From Bryobacterales bacterium (GTDB lineage: Bacteria > Acidobacteriota > Terriglobia > Bryobacterales > Bryobacteraceae), in contig PMVV01000165.1 of NCBI GenBank assembly GCA_003166475.1, forward strand, positions 1,209 through 42,647: 41,439 nucleotides of DNA. Direction: 5' to 3'. The translations under genes were made by a program, and so were the position numbers. Shown here in pieces: positions 33,308-41,384 of this stretch. The notes under the pieces are model-generated. The model saw only the letters and a list, made by a program, of their open reading frames with translations, did no database searches and was not told the origin of the DNA. Positions within the stretch are counted from its first letter, which is position 1; the number at the start of each line of letters is the position of its first letter.

Positions 33308-34035
33308 TGACTCTTCAAGACATCCGCGACACTCGCGTCTGGCGCTCCGTCTTCCGCGGCGGCAGCGGCGCCAACAATCTGCGCCGCTCGATGGCCATCC
33401 AGCAGAACGTCTTCCTGCACCTGGCCTCGGTCAAGGCCCGCGAACGAGCCCTCCAATTCAGCGTGACGTGGTACCTGGGAACGCTCAGTTTCGGCACTTT
33501 CGCGATCCTGGTCGTCACCGGCATCCTGCTGATGCTCTACTACCATCCGTCGGTGCCGCAAGCCTACGCGGATATGAAGGACCTGCAATTCGTGGTCTCG
33601 GCCGGGGTGTTCCTGCGTAACCTGCACCGCTGGTCGGCGCACACCATGGTGCTGCTGGTCTTCGCGCACATGTTCAAGGTGTTCTACCGCGGCGCGTATC
33701 GGAAGCCGCGCGAGTTCAACTGGGTTGTCGGGGTGGTCCTGCTCATCCTCACGCTGCTGCTCAGCTACACAGGCTACCTGCTGCCCTGGGACCAGTTGGC
33801 CTACTGGGCCATCACGGTGGGGTCGAATATTATGTCCGCCGTGCCGGTGATGGGCCAGAAGGTCCGCTTCCTGATGCTGGGCGGCAATACCGTAAACGCC
33901 AACGCTCTGCTGCGCTTCTATGTGTTGCACTGCGTGATTCTGCCGCTGGCGGCGATTCTGTTCATCGCCGTGCACTTCTGGCGCATCCGCAAGGACGGAG
34001 GCCTGTACACGGGCCATAAGGAATCCCATGAGTGA
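33307..34035 (+). CDS. qcrB: cytochrome b, N-terminal (b6-like) subunit
   Basis: The 242-residue membrane protein corresponds to cytochrome b6, with four transmembrane helices and two b-type haems. Ligands are His107 and His121 in helix B ([21 protein letters not shown]) and His208 and His223 in helix D ([20 protein letters not shown]); the second pair is 15 apart, the b6-type spacing. The conserved GYLLPWDQ loop is at about 156-163. A basic, soluble N-terminus of about 50 residues precedes the first helix. It overlaps the Rieske stop by one base and the next gene by 8 bases. Cytochrome b is split in two genes, as in b6f-type and many menaquinol complexes. Confidence 0.95.
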   Translation: MTLQDIRDTRVWRSVFRGGSGANNLRRSMAIQQNVFLHLASVKARERALQFSVTWYLGTLSFGTFAILVVTGILLMLYYHPSVPQAYADMKDLQFVVSAGVFLRNLHRWSAHTMVLLVFAHMFKVFYRGAYRKPREFNWVVGVVLLILTLLLSYTGYLLPWDQLAYWAITVGSNIMSAVPVMGQKVRFLMLGGNTVNANALLRFYVLHCVILPLAAILFIAVHFWRIRKDGGLYTGHKESHE

Positions 34036-34735
34036 GCCGCCCAATCCCAAGTTCGCCGCGCAATTCGATTCCGACGCGCGCCGCACGCCGGTGCGCGTGG
34101 CGTTCGTCACGCGCCGCACTTCGCCGCAGGTAAAAGCCCAGGACGATTCCGTGGTGATGACCTATCCGGAAGGCCTCTTCCGGGCGGCCGTGGCCATTGA
34201 GATTCTGGCCATCGCGCTGGTGGTCGTATCGCTGATTTGGGATGCGCCTCTCGAAGAACTGGCCGACGCCATGCACACCCCCAATCCGGCCAAGGCGCCC
34301 TGGTACTTTCTGGGCTTGCAGGAATTGTTGCACTACTTCCCGCCGTTCGTGGCTGGCGTGCTGATTCCAACCATGGTGGTGCTGGCGCTGATCGTGATTC
34401 CGTACTTCGACATCAACATCGAATCCGACGGCGTTTGGCTGCGCAACCGCGAGCGGCGGCTGCGCATTTTCATTGGAGCGCTGGTAGTGTTCACCGCAAT
34501 CATGCTGGTCTTCCACGTCTACGCGGTGCTGATTCCCACGCTGCTGATTGCGGGCTTCATGCTGACCGCCGCGGCGGGTCCGCCGGAGCCCTCGCGCTTC
34601 CGGCGATGGCTGGTTTCGAAACCGCTCTCTTTCTGGATCATGACGTGGTTCCTGGTGCAGGCCGGAATTCTGACGGTGATCGGGACATTTTTCCGCGGCG
34701 CGGGCTGGTCGTGGGTGTGGCCCTGGAGGAGTTGA
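34028..34735 (+). CDS. cytochrome b, C-terminal (subunit IV-like) subunit
   Basis: The 235-residue protein corresponds to the C-terminal half of cytochrome b. Hydrophobic segments lie at about 52-70, 107-126, 145-180 and 205-226. The region of the outer quinone site reads [21 protein letters not shown] (about 86-106): the usual PEWY motif is APWY, with Pro91 at the position of the Glu that accepts a proton from quinol. Such PEWY variants occur in some menaquinone-type complexes. The start overlaps the b6-like gene by 8 bases; AAGGAATC upstream may serve as a ribosome binding site. It has an extended charged N-terminus of about 45 residues. Confidence 0.92.
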   Translation: MSEPPNPKFAAQFDSDARRTPVRVAFVTRRTSPQVKAQDDSVVMTYPEGLFRAAVAIEILAIALVVVSLIWDAPLEELADAMHTPNPAKAPWYFLGLQELLHYFPPFVAGVLIPTMVVLALIVIPYFDINIESDGVWLRNRERRLRIFIGALVVFTAIMLVFHVYAVLIPTLLIAGFMLTAAAGPPEPSRFRRWLVSKPLSFWIMTWFLVQAGILTVIGTFFRGAGWSWVWPWRS

Positions 34736-34740
34736 ACGCC

Positions 34741-36780
34741 ATGCGACAGAAGATACAAAAGGTGTGGCAGTTCCTCTTCGGCGATAGCGCGCGCGCTTTC
34801 GGCACGCTCAGCGTGATCCTGCTGATCTGCCTGGCGATCGCCCCGGCCAAGGATCGCTTCCGGGAGTGGACCCGCTATCAGCAGAAGTACCTCCGCCTGA
34901 TTCGCGGGCGTGGCGAAGCCGCCACCCTACAGCGGCGTTTCCAGGGCGGACTGCAGCAGATCTGGATGCCGGAGTTGGGCGTAACGGATCGCTGCGGCAC
35001 CTGTCACCTGGGCTTAAAGGAAGCCAGCCTGTGGGACGTGAGCACGCAACCGTTCCGGCCGCATCCGCCGATTCCGCATTCCCTCACCGAGTTCGGATGC
35101 GTGATGTGTCATCGCGGCCAAGGCGCCGCCACCGGAGTCGAGGAAGCGCACCGCAGCACGCTGGCCTGGGAGCAACCCATTCTGCCCGCGCGCTATTTGG
35201 AAGCTGGGTGCGGTCAGTGCCACGCGAATACGCTGACCGGCACGCCGCAATTGAACCTGGGACGGCAACTGCTGACGCGTTACGACTGCGTGTCGTGCCA
35301 TGTCCTGAAAATGCCTGACGGCCAGCGGATGGCATCCACAACCGATGCTCCCCCACTAACCCATATCGCCGAAAAGACCACCCGCGAGTGGACGTTCGCC
35401 TGGCTCAAGAATCCGCAGGCTTACGCCGTCACCGCGACGATGCCCAACTTCCAACTGAGCGATGCGGATGCGCGCGACATCTCCGCATTTCTGATGTCCA
35501 GTGGGGCAGGCTCTCAGCCTGCGCGGGCCTCTCAGGCCCGCTCCTCCCCCGACGTCGCCGCCGACGCCGCAGCCGGCGCCAGCGTATACGGCGAATCGTT
35601 CTGCGCGTCCTGCCATGCCACCGTGAATGCGGCGGGCATGCTGGTGGGTGGCGACGTGGGACCCGAACTAACGCGCATCGGCTCCAAGGTGAAGCCGGAG
35701 TGGCTCGGCGAGTGGCTGCACAATCCCAAAACCTACGATCCCGGCACCGCCATGCCCCACTACCGCTTCGACCAGAAGCAGCTCGGCCCGCTGCGCGCCT
35801 TCATCGAAGCCAAGACCGATTCCGATTTCCTGGCGAATGTGCACCTGGAACCCGCCACGCCGGAGCAGATAGCGCACGGCAAGGCGTTGGTGACGGAGCG
35901 CGGCTGCGCCTCCTGCCACGAAATCAACGGCATCTCCAAACCTGCCAACTTCGCGCCGGAACTGACCGTGGTGGGCAGCGAGTCGCTCATGAAGATCGTG
36001 TTTGCGCCGGGAGTGGAGCATACGCTGCCGGACTATTTGCGGGCCAAGATCAGGCAGCCGCATGCTTTCCCCAGCGCCAAAATGCCGCAATACACCTTCA
36101 CCGAGGCGCAGGTGGATGCCTTGGTCACGGCCCTGCTGGCGCAGACCGAACGCGCCCGGACCCTGCCGGCTGCGTTGCGCGTGGCAGGCAAGCGCGAATC
36201 CGGTTATCGTCCCGCGGGCAAAGCCGGTCAATTGATGGCCGACATGAATTGTTTCAGTTGCCACGCCATCAACGGCCGCGGCGGCAACATGGCGCCCGAT
36301 CTGACGTGGGAAGGCAGCTCCGTCCAGCGCCGCTGGCTGGTCAGCTTCATGAAGAACCCCAACACGCTGCGTCCCGCGCTGATCCGCCGCATGCCGCGCT
36401 TCAACGTGACGGACGCGGAGGCCGAGACCATCGCGGACTACGTATCGACCGTTTATCAGACGCCCGACTTCGATCGAGACGCGATAGACCCGGCCAAGTT
36501 CAGCGCGGCCGATATCGAACTGGGCAAGCAGTTGTTCTACTCGAAGTATGCATGCCAGTCCTGCCACATCGTCGATCCGCAGAACGACAAGGGCTATATT
36601 GGTCCCACGCTCACGCAGGTGGGCGCGCGGCTCAACGCGGCTTGGATCTTCCATTGGCTGAAAGATCCGCAGGCCTTGCGGCCCGGAACTGTAGAACCCA
36701 ACCGGAACTTGAGCGATGCGGATGCCCGCGCGCTGACGGCCTTCCTGATGAAACAGAACAAGGAGGTGGCTAAGAAATGA
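34741..36780 (+). CDS. membrane-anchored octahaem cytochrome c of the Rieske/cytochrome b complex
   Basis: The 679-residue protein has an uncleaved N-terminal anchor (about 20-35, GTLSVILLICLAIAPA) and eight CXXCH haem sites at Cys85, 120, 157, 183, 288, 389, 504 and 605. The first four, with phrases DRCGTCHLG, FGCVMCHRGQG and EAGCGQCH, resemble the multihaem cytochrome c subunits found with Rieske/cytochrome b complexes in other phyla. The last four are repeated monohaem cytochrome c-like domains, each with a possible Met ligand (MPHYRF, MPQYTF, MPRFNV). It probably takes electrons from the Rieske protein and spreads them to soluble carriers. A dispersed repeat at 35501-35543 is translated in frame as residues 254-268, between haem 4 and haem 5. 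ATG 34741 follows GGAGGAG. Confidence 0.92.
   Translation: MRQKIQKVWQFLFGDSARAFGTLSVILLICLAIAPAKDRFREWTRYQQKYLRLIRGRGEAATLQRRFQGGLQQIWMPELGVTDRCGTCHLGLKEASLWDVSTQPFRPHPPIPHSLTEFGCVMCHRGQGAATGVEEAHRSTLAWEQPILPARYLEAGCGQCHANTLTGTPQLNLGRQLLTRYDCVSCHVLKMPDGQRMASTTDAPPLTHIAEKTTREWTFAWLKNPQAYAVTATMPNFQLSDADARDISAFLMSSGAGSQPARASQARSSPDVAADAAAGASVYGESFCASCHATVNAAGMLVGGDVGPELTRIGSKVKPEWLGEWLHNPKTYDPGTAMPHYRFDQKQLGPLRAFIEAKTDSDFLANVHLEPATPEQIAHGKALVTERGCASCHEINGISKPANFAPELTVVGSESLMKIVFAPGVEHTLPDYLRAKIRQPHAFPSAKMPQYTFTEAQVDALVTALLAQTERARTLPAALRVAGKRESGYRPAGKAGQLMADMNCFSCHAINGRGGNMAPDLTWEGSSVQRRWLVSFMKNPNTLRPALIRRMPRFNVTDAEAETIADYVSTVYQTPDFDRDAIDPAKFSAADIELGKQLFYSKYACQSCHIVDPQNDKGYIGPTLTQVGARLNAAWIFHWLKDPQALRPGTVEPNRNLSDADARALTAFLMKQNKEVAKK
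35501..35543. repeat. dispersed GTGGGGCAGG repeat inside a coding sequence
   Basis: GTGGGGCAGG (35501-35510) opens the element. Hairpins CAGGCT-CTC-AGCCTG (35507-35521) and CGGGCCTCTCAGGCCCG (about 35524-35540) follow. It is read in frame as SGAGSQPARASQARS within the octahaem cytochrome, in a linker between domains, without disturbing the frame. Confidence 0.8.
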
Positions 36781-37514
36781 AGCACCTCAGACCACAGGCT
36801 AAAGCCTGTGCCGCCATGTTGATCTTGCTTGCCGGATGCAACCGGCCGGCCAAGACACCCGCGCCTCTCGCCGCCAAAGCTTTTGGAGCGGCGATTACGG
36901 AAGTCGGCGGAGGCAAGCAGGTCGGCAGTATCGGAGCGGCCCTGGATCAACCGGTCGTGGTGCAGGTCAACGACGCGCAAGGCAGTCCTGTCGCCGGAGC
37001 GCTGGTCGAGTTGCACACCGCCGAAGGAGCCATGGCAGCGCCGGACGCGGGCCTGACTGGCGCGGACGGACAGTTGACCTCCACGGTGACCCTGGGCGGC
37101 AGCGCCGGACGATATCAGATCGCGGCCACCACGCGCGACAAATCCGGCAAGCCCGTGGAGTTGCGGCTCGACGAGATCGCGCTCGGCTACCAGCAGCAGC
37201 AGGGCCGCGTGCTGAACGATCAATACTGCGCGCGTTGCCACGATCCGGAATCCACCCCGGAGCGGGTTTCGAACCACGACAATCTCACCGCCAAGCCGCA
37301 CGCCTTTATCGAAGGCGCCGTGCTGAACGCCATGAGCGATGCGGACCTCGCGTCCATCATCGGTTTTGGGGGGCCGGCTCTGAACAAGTCGCCGGAGATG
37401 CCGCCTTACGGATATACTCTCAAGAAGGCCGACGTGGACGCGCTCATTGCCTACATACGCGCCGTCGCCGATCCACCCTATCGCTTGAAGGGTTTGACGT
37501 ATGCGAAGAATTGA
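36777..37514 (+). CDS. monohaem cytochrome c lipoprotein with Ig-like domain
   Basis: The 245-residue exported lipoprotein has a signal peptide ending in the lipobox LLAG-Cys21. An Ig-like (Big-1 type) domain covers about 45-130 (QVNDAQGSPVAGALVELHT). A C-terminal cytochrome c domain has one haem site (Cys151-Ala-Arg-Cys-His155) and a likely Met ligand (Met208 in EMPPYGY). It is probably anchored to a membrane in the periplasm and exchanges electrons with the octahaem cytochrome. The ATG overlaps the previous stop (ATGA), with AGGAGG about 10 bases upstream. The signal peptide region RPQAKACAA is encoded by a copy of the CACAGGCT hairpin repeat. Confidence 0.88.
   Translation: MKHLRPQAKACAAMLILLAGCNRPAKTPAPLAAKAFGAAITEVGGGKQVGSIGAALDQPVVVQVNDAQGSPVAGALVELHTAEGAMAAPDAGLTGADGQLTSTVTLGGSAGRYQIAATTRDKSGKPVELRLDEIALGYQQQQGRVLNDQYCARCHDPESTPERVSNHDNLTAKPHAFIEGAVLNAMSDADLASIIGFGGPALNKSPEMPPYGYTLKKADVDALIAYIRAVADPPYRLKGLTYAKN
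36791..36815. repeat. CACAGGCT hairpin repeat inside a signal-peptide coding region
   Basis: CACAGGCT (36793-36800), AA, AGCCTGTG (36803-36810): a perfect 8-bp stem, a close variant of the elements at 7387 and 38688. It encodes residues 5-12 of the cytochrome lipoprotein. Confidence 0.85.
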
Positions 37515-38685
37515 GCTGCTCGCCGGCATGTTGTGCACCGGCCTGCTCTGCGCGCAAGTGGTTTCGCCGCCGGAGATTCGCGATCCGGAATTGCGCGAAT
37601 TACAGGAGAAGCATTTTGCGGAATTGAAGGCTGCGGCCGTGACCATCGCGTCGCACCAGTTCCCCTACCGTTTCTATTTCAGCCGTACGCTGGACCTCGA
37701 CCAAGACCAGCAGAAAACCAGAGACCAGCGGTCCATCCAGTTCGCCAAGTACGGACATCAGACGGTTGTGCAGATCACTGGCAACTACTATGCCGCCTAT
37801 TCCGACGAGTTGATGAAACGAGAGGAACGCGCCCGGCGAACCTTCGAGGATGTGATGCTGCCCCTGCTGCGAGCGGAGGTTCCGCAGTTGAGCGACGAGC
37901 CGAAACTTCAGGGATTCGCTCTGGAGATCTCGCATCACGTGCGCAAGAAGGTGTTGGGAGTCAGCGGGGAACACCCGGAAAACGTGGTCCTGGTGATTCC
38001 GAAAGCCGCCGCGCTGCGCCTGATCGCGGCGCCGGACGAGCCCACACAGGCAATGGCGCTGGAGGAGGGAACGCTATTCATCAACGGCGAAGCGGCCACG
38101 ATTTGGGGACGCATGACCACGGATGCGCCCGCCGCTTCGGTTGCGGTTCCGGCGCCGGTCCCCGCCCCAACTCCGGCGGCAGTGGTGGTGAAGCCTGCCC
38201 CTGCTCCCACCGTTGCCGCGCCGGAACCCACACCCGACGCCTTGAAGGGCCTCCAAACTGCCTATCAGGAAACTCTGGACAAGATGGTCCGCGAGTTAGA
38301 CCAGACAGCGCACTTCGTCAGCTACGCTCCGCCGGTGTTCGTGAACTTTCACAAAGGTATCTACCTGCAGCTTTCCATCGCGACGACCATCCAGTCGCCG
38401 GAACCGTCATCCCGTTACCGCGCGGCCGCGCTGGCATTTGACGAACAGATCGCGCACCTGATCCGTCCCGTGCTCGCCTGCTTCAAGGAAGCGCCCCAAT
38501 TCGCGGGCATCGACTTCAGCACCACCGTGAAGCCCGCGGGTCAGGCCGTGGAATACATCTTCGATATGGCCAATCTGCACTGCTATGCGCAGTTCGACTG
38601 CACCGGCCAGCAGATCGTCAACGCCGGATTCGTGCTGATCAACGGCGAGCGCGTCACGCTGGATCTCGAAGGCGCCGAGCGGTGA
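37501..38685 (+). CDS. secreted protein of unknown function, last gene of the redox operon
   Basis: I do not recognise a family. The 394-residue product has a signal peptide (about 1-18, ending CAQ), an N-terminal domain (about 25-200) with FPYRFYFSRTLDLDQDQQK (about 54-72), a Pro/Ala/Val linker (about 205-245; PAPVPAPTPAA) and a C-terminal domain (about 245-394) with VSYAPPVFVNFHKGIYLQL and two Cys residues near YAQFDC. There is no haem motif and no metal cluster. It overlaps the cytochrome lipoprotein gene by 14 bases and has AAGGG about 8 bases upstream of its ATG, so it is translated with the operon. It could be a periplasmic assembly or accessory factor for the electron-transfer proteins; that is a guess from position only. 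Confidence 0.75.
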   Translation: MRRIELLAGMLCTGLLCAQVVSPPEIRDPELRELQEKHFAELKAAAVTIASHQFPYRFYFSRTLDLDQDQQKTRDQRSIQFAKYGHQTVVQITGNYYAAYSDELMKREERARRTFEDVMLPLLRAEVPQLSDEPKLQGFALEISHHVRKKVLGVSGEHPENVVLVIPKAAALRLIAAPDEPTQAMALEEGTLFINGEAATIWGRMTTDAPAASVAVPAPVPAPTPAAVVVKPAPAPTVAAPEPTPDALKGLQTAYQETLDKMVRELDQTAHFVSYAPPVFVNFHKGIYLQLSIATTIQSPEPSSRYRAAALAFDEQIAHLIRPVLACFKEAPQFAGIDFSTTVKPAGQAVEYIFDMANLHCYAQFDCTGQQIVNAGFVLINGERVTLDLEGAER

Positions 38686-38687
38686 GA

Positions 38688-38711
38688 TCACAGGCTGAAG
38701 CCTGTGCCACC
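38688..38711 (-). repeat. stop-codon-adjacent hairpin repeat, copy 2
   Basis: CACAGGCT (38689-38696) and AGCCTGTG (38699-38706) form the same perfect 8-bp stem as at 7387. Read on the minus strand the element begins GGTGGCAC directly after a TAA (38714-38712) that ends a short coding-like frame, exactly as copy 1 follows the TAG of the phosphatase gene. Confidence 0.85.
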
Positions 38712-38855
38712 TTATTCCACCAAGTGTTCCAGCGCCAGATGCACCGAGTAAAGCGCCGCGGGCTGCAGGATTGCCGCCGAAAACTCCTCGCCTTCCTCGC
38801 CCAGCGGTGCCGGGCGGCCGGCTTCCCAGTCGATCAGGGCGTCGAGTGCCGCCAT
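38712..38855 (-). pseudogene. short coding-like frame, probable remnant of a gene's 3' end
   Basis: On the minus strand an ATG at 38855 opens 47 codons ending in TAA at 38712. The translation starts MAALDALIDWEAGRPAPLGE and ends VHLALEHLVE; third positions are strongly G/C, as in real genes here, and the composition looks like a natural protein. There is no good ribosome binding site at the proper distance. In another frame just upstream, RRIHDLQEFLR reads like further coding sequence, so a frameshifted gene end is likely. I recognise no family. The remaining bases to 39017 hold nothing else I can identify. Confidence 0.4.
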
Positions 38856-39017
38856 CCTCTCAGGAATTCTTGCAGATCATGGATGCGCCGGGGCGCCGAC
38901 AGCGGGCGCGGGATGCGCGTTATTGCCACCCATTGGGATGCAGGTTTGGTTTAAACTGAATGAGACCTGGAAGTCCAAAACAGAAATTCCGGCTTTGTCG
39001 ATTCGGAGGTAGCGTCC

Positions 39018-41294
39018 ATGTCGAAACTCGATCGGCGAGAGTTACTGAAGCTGGGTACTGCGGCGAGCGCCGTCATCGTCTCGCCCGCGCTTGCCGTTGC
39101 ATCGCCGACAGGGGCGCAGGCCGCCGTGAAGCCGCCCGCTTCCGCAGCGCCGTGGAACGCGCGCTGGATCTGGTATCCGGGTCAGCTCGCCTGCCATCTG
39201 CACACCAACGTTTCGCGCGTCGCCTTCGAGCGGGTGTCCAACATCGGTTACCCGGGCTTCTACCAGCGCCCCGAGTACGTGGCATGGTTCCGGCTTCGCC
39301 TGATCCTGGCCGTTGACACTCCCGTCCGCTGGGCCTGGCCGCTGGGCCGCACGCGCGTACGGGTGGACGGTCGAGAAGGGGACATCAGCGTCAACCACCG
39401 CGTGCTGCCTGCGGGCCCCGTTGAGATCCTCGTAATGCAGGACATGATGCTCTCCCTGCCGTGCTTCCTGCTCGAAGGCGGGAACGTATCCACCGGCGAC
39501 GGATGGGAAGCGAGCCTTGACGGCGAGCACTGGACCGCCGCAGAGTTCGCAGAGCGCCTTGCCTCGCCCAGGGCACTCCCCGACAAGGACATCGACGGAC
39601 ACCAACAACTGCTCCCACGCAAAGTCGCTCGCCTTTCTAAAGCGGGTGAGAGAACCGGCGGGTATGAACTCAGCAGTGGCGGGGAAGTGCTACTTGATTT
39701 TCATGAAATCGAGCTAGGCACGGTTGAGTTCACCGCCTCCGGCGCGGGCGAGTTACAGGTGGCCGTGGGCGAGTCCATCGAAGAAGCCACCGCAACGGAC
39801 GAATCGACGTTCGAGCAGGCACCGCTCGTACCCCTGCGACTCGACTCCACGCGGCGTGCCTTCGTGCTGCCCGAACGGGCGATCCGCTTTGTCCGCTTCG
39901 ACGCGACGCAAAGTTGCAGGCTCGAAGGGGTTAGCGTGAATGCGCGTATCTATCCGGTCGAGTACCGGGGATCGTTCGAATCGAGCGATGCACGTCTGAA
40001 CGACATCTGGAAAGTGGGTGCCGCAACACTCCACACCTGCATCCACGACACGACCATTCTTGACGGCATCAAGCGTGACGCTCTGGTATGGCTGTTCGAT
40101 CAGAACATCGATTTCGACGCCGTCGATTGCGTCTTCTTCGATCCCGCCGTGGTGCGGAACACCCTGCTGACGCAGACACCGCCCGCTGGAGCCGGCCTGG
40201 ACCGCATCGGCCTCTTCGAGTTGCTGATGTACTACGTCATCGGGTTTGGTCAAGACTACCTGACCCGCGGCGATGTATCTTTTTCGCAACGCTACCGCGC
40301 CAACGTAACGGAAGTACTCGACCTCTTCACGCGCCTTCAGGACGAGCGGGGATTCATCTCGGCGCGCGCCTTCTCACCCACGAAGACCAGCCCTGGCGGC
40401 CCCCAGGTGGAAGGCGTCGATTATCTCGGAGAGTACTTTCCGGATTGGGCTGCAAAGTCCGATCGCGGCGAGAAGCGCGCTACCGACCTAGACTGCGCCG
40501 GCACGCCCGCCTACGCCCAAATGCTCATCCTGCACTGCTTCGAGATCGGGGCCCTGCTGGCGCGCCAGTGGAGCGACACGGCCCTCGCGGACCGCTATGC
40601 CGCCAACGCCTCGCGCCTCCGCGCCAATATCACAGGCGTCTTCTGGGATAACACCAGGGGCGCTTTCATCAACGGCTTCGATCGCAGCGGTACGCGAGAC
40701 CCGCGCGTCTCCCCGCACGCCCAGACCTGGGGCATTCTGCTCGACCTCGTTCCCCAAGGAAAGACCGACGGGCTTTTCAGCGCGGTCTTTGACGATCCGC
40801 GCAACCGCGCGCGCAACATCAGCATGCAGGCTTACTACGAGTTGATGGCGTACACTAAGGCGGGCCGCTTCCCGAAAGCCCTCGAATACCTGAAGAAGAA
40901 CTGGGGCTGGATGCTCGATAACGGTTTCACGCGCTTCATCGAAGACATCCGCCCCGCTGACGGCCCGCGTGAGCGGCTCATGTTTTACGGCCGCCCGTAC
41001 GGGCTTAGCCTGAACCACGGCTGGACCGGAGCCACTGCCGTCTCTCTACTCATGCGCGGTACCCTGGGTCTGCGAGTTGTCGAGCCGGGCTACCGCCTCT
41101 GTGAGCTACGGCCCAATTGGAAGATCTTCGATTGGGTGAAGGTGAGCATTCCCACGCCGCACGGAAGTCTCGCGCTCGACTACAACCGCGCCAAAGGGGC
41201 GGAGATACAAGTGCCCGGAGGGGTCCGTATCCGCGTGGCCGGCGAAAGCGGCACGGTACAGGAGTTCGCCGGCCCCGGCCGGCACAAGGTCTGA
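39018..41294 (+). CDS. Tat-exported GH78-like alpha-L-rhamnosidase
   Basis: The 758-residue protein starts with a twin-arginine signal (DRRELLKLGTAASAVIVSPALA, about 5-26). Beta-sandwich domains follow (about 45-310; WNARWIWYPG, HEIELGTVEFTASGAGELQVAVGE), then an (alpha/alpha)6 barrel (about 320-680) and a C-terminal beta-domain. The segment ILDGIKRDALVWLFDQNID (about 347-365) corresponds to the DGxKRDR..WxGD active-site region of GH78 rhamnosidases, though the usual Gly-Asp reads Phe-Asp. It would remove terminal alpha-L-rhamnose from plant or microbial polysaccharides by inversion. GGAGGT lies 8 bases before the ATG. It follows the redox operon on the same strand but is separated by 332 bases. 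A related six-hairpin glycosidase specificity is possible. Confidence 0.75.
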   Translation: MSKLDRRELLKLGTAASAVIVSPALAVASPTGAQAAVKPPASAAPWNARWIWYPGQLACHLHTNVSRVAFERVSNIGYPGFYQRPEYVAWFRLRLILAVDTPVRWAWPLGRTRVRVDGREGDISVNHRVLPAGPVEILVMQDMMLSLPCFLLEGGNVSTGDGWEASLDGEHWTAAEFAERLASPRALPDKDIDGHQQLLPRKVARLSKAGERTGGYELSSGGEVLLDFHEIELGTVEFTASGAGELQVAVGESIEEATATDESTFEQAPLVPLRLDSTRRAFVLPERAIRFVRFDATQSCRLEGVSVNARIYPVEYRGSFESSDARLNDIWKVGAATLHTCIHDTTILDGIKRDALVWLFDQNIDFDAVDCVFFDPAVVRNTLLTQTPPAGAGLDRIGLFELLMYYVIGFGQDYLTRGDVSFSQRYRANVTEVLDLFTRLQDERGFISARAFSPTKTSPGGPQVEGVDYLGEYFPDWAAKSDRGEKRATDLDCAGTPAYAQMLILHCFEIGALLARQWSDTALADRYAANASRLRANITGVFWDNTRGAFINGFDRSGTRDPRVSPHAQTWGILLDLVPQGKTDGLFSAVFDDPRNRARNISMQAYYELMAYTKAGRFPKALEYLKKNWGWMLDNGFTRFIEDIRPADGPRERLMFYGRPYGLSLNHGWTGATAVSLLMRGTLGLRVVEPGYRLCELRPNWKIFDWVKVSIPTPHGSLALDYNRAKGAEIQVPGGVRIRVAGESGTVQEFAGPGRHKV

Positions 41295-41384
41295 ACGGAC
41301 GGGCCCGGCGACAGGCGCCCCAACCGCATTGCCATCCACGCAGCCGGCCGCCAACGGGAATGTTGAGAGCTATGCTGGTCGATT

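Noticed and set aside
34237-34740. N-terminal extension of the octahaem cytochrome overlapping the cytochrome b gene
   Set aside because: This part is an out-of-frame reading of subunit IV; ATG 34741 is preceded by GGAGGAG and starts the natural N-terminus.
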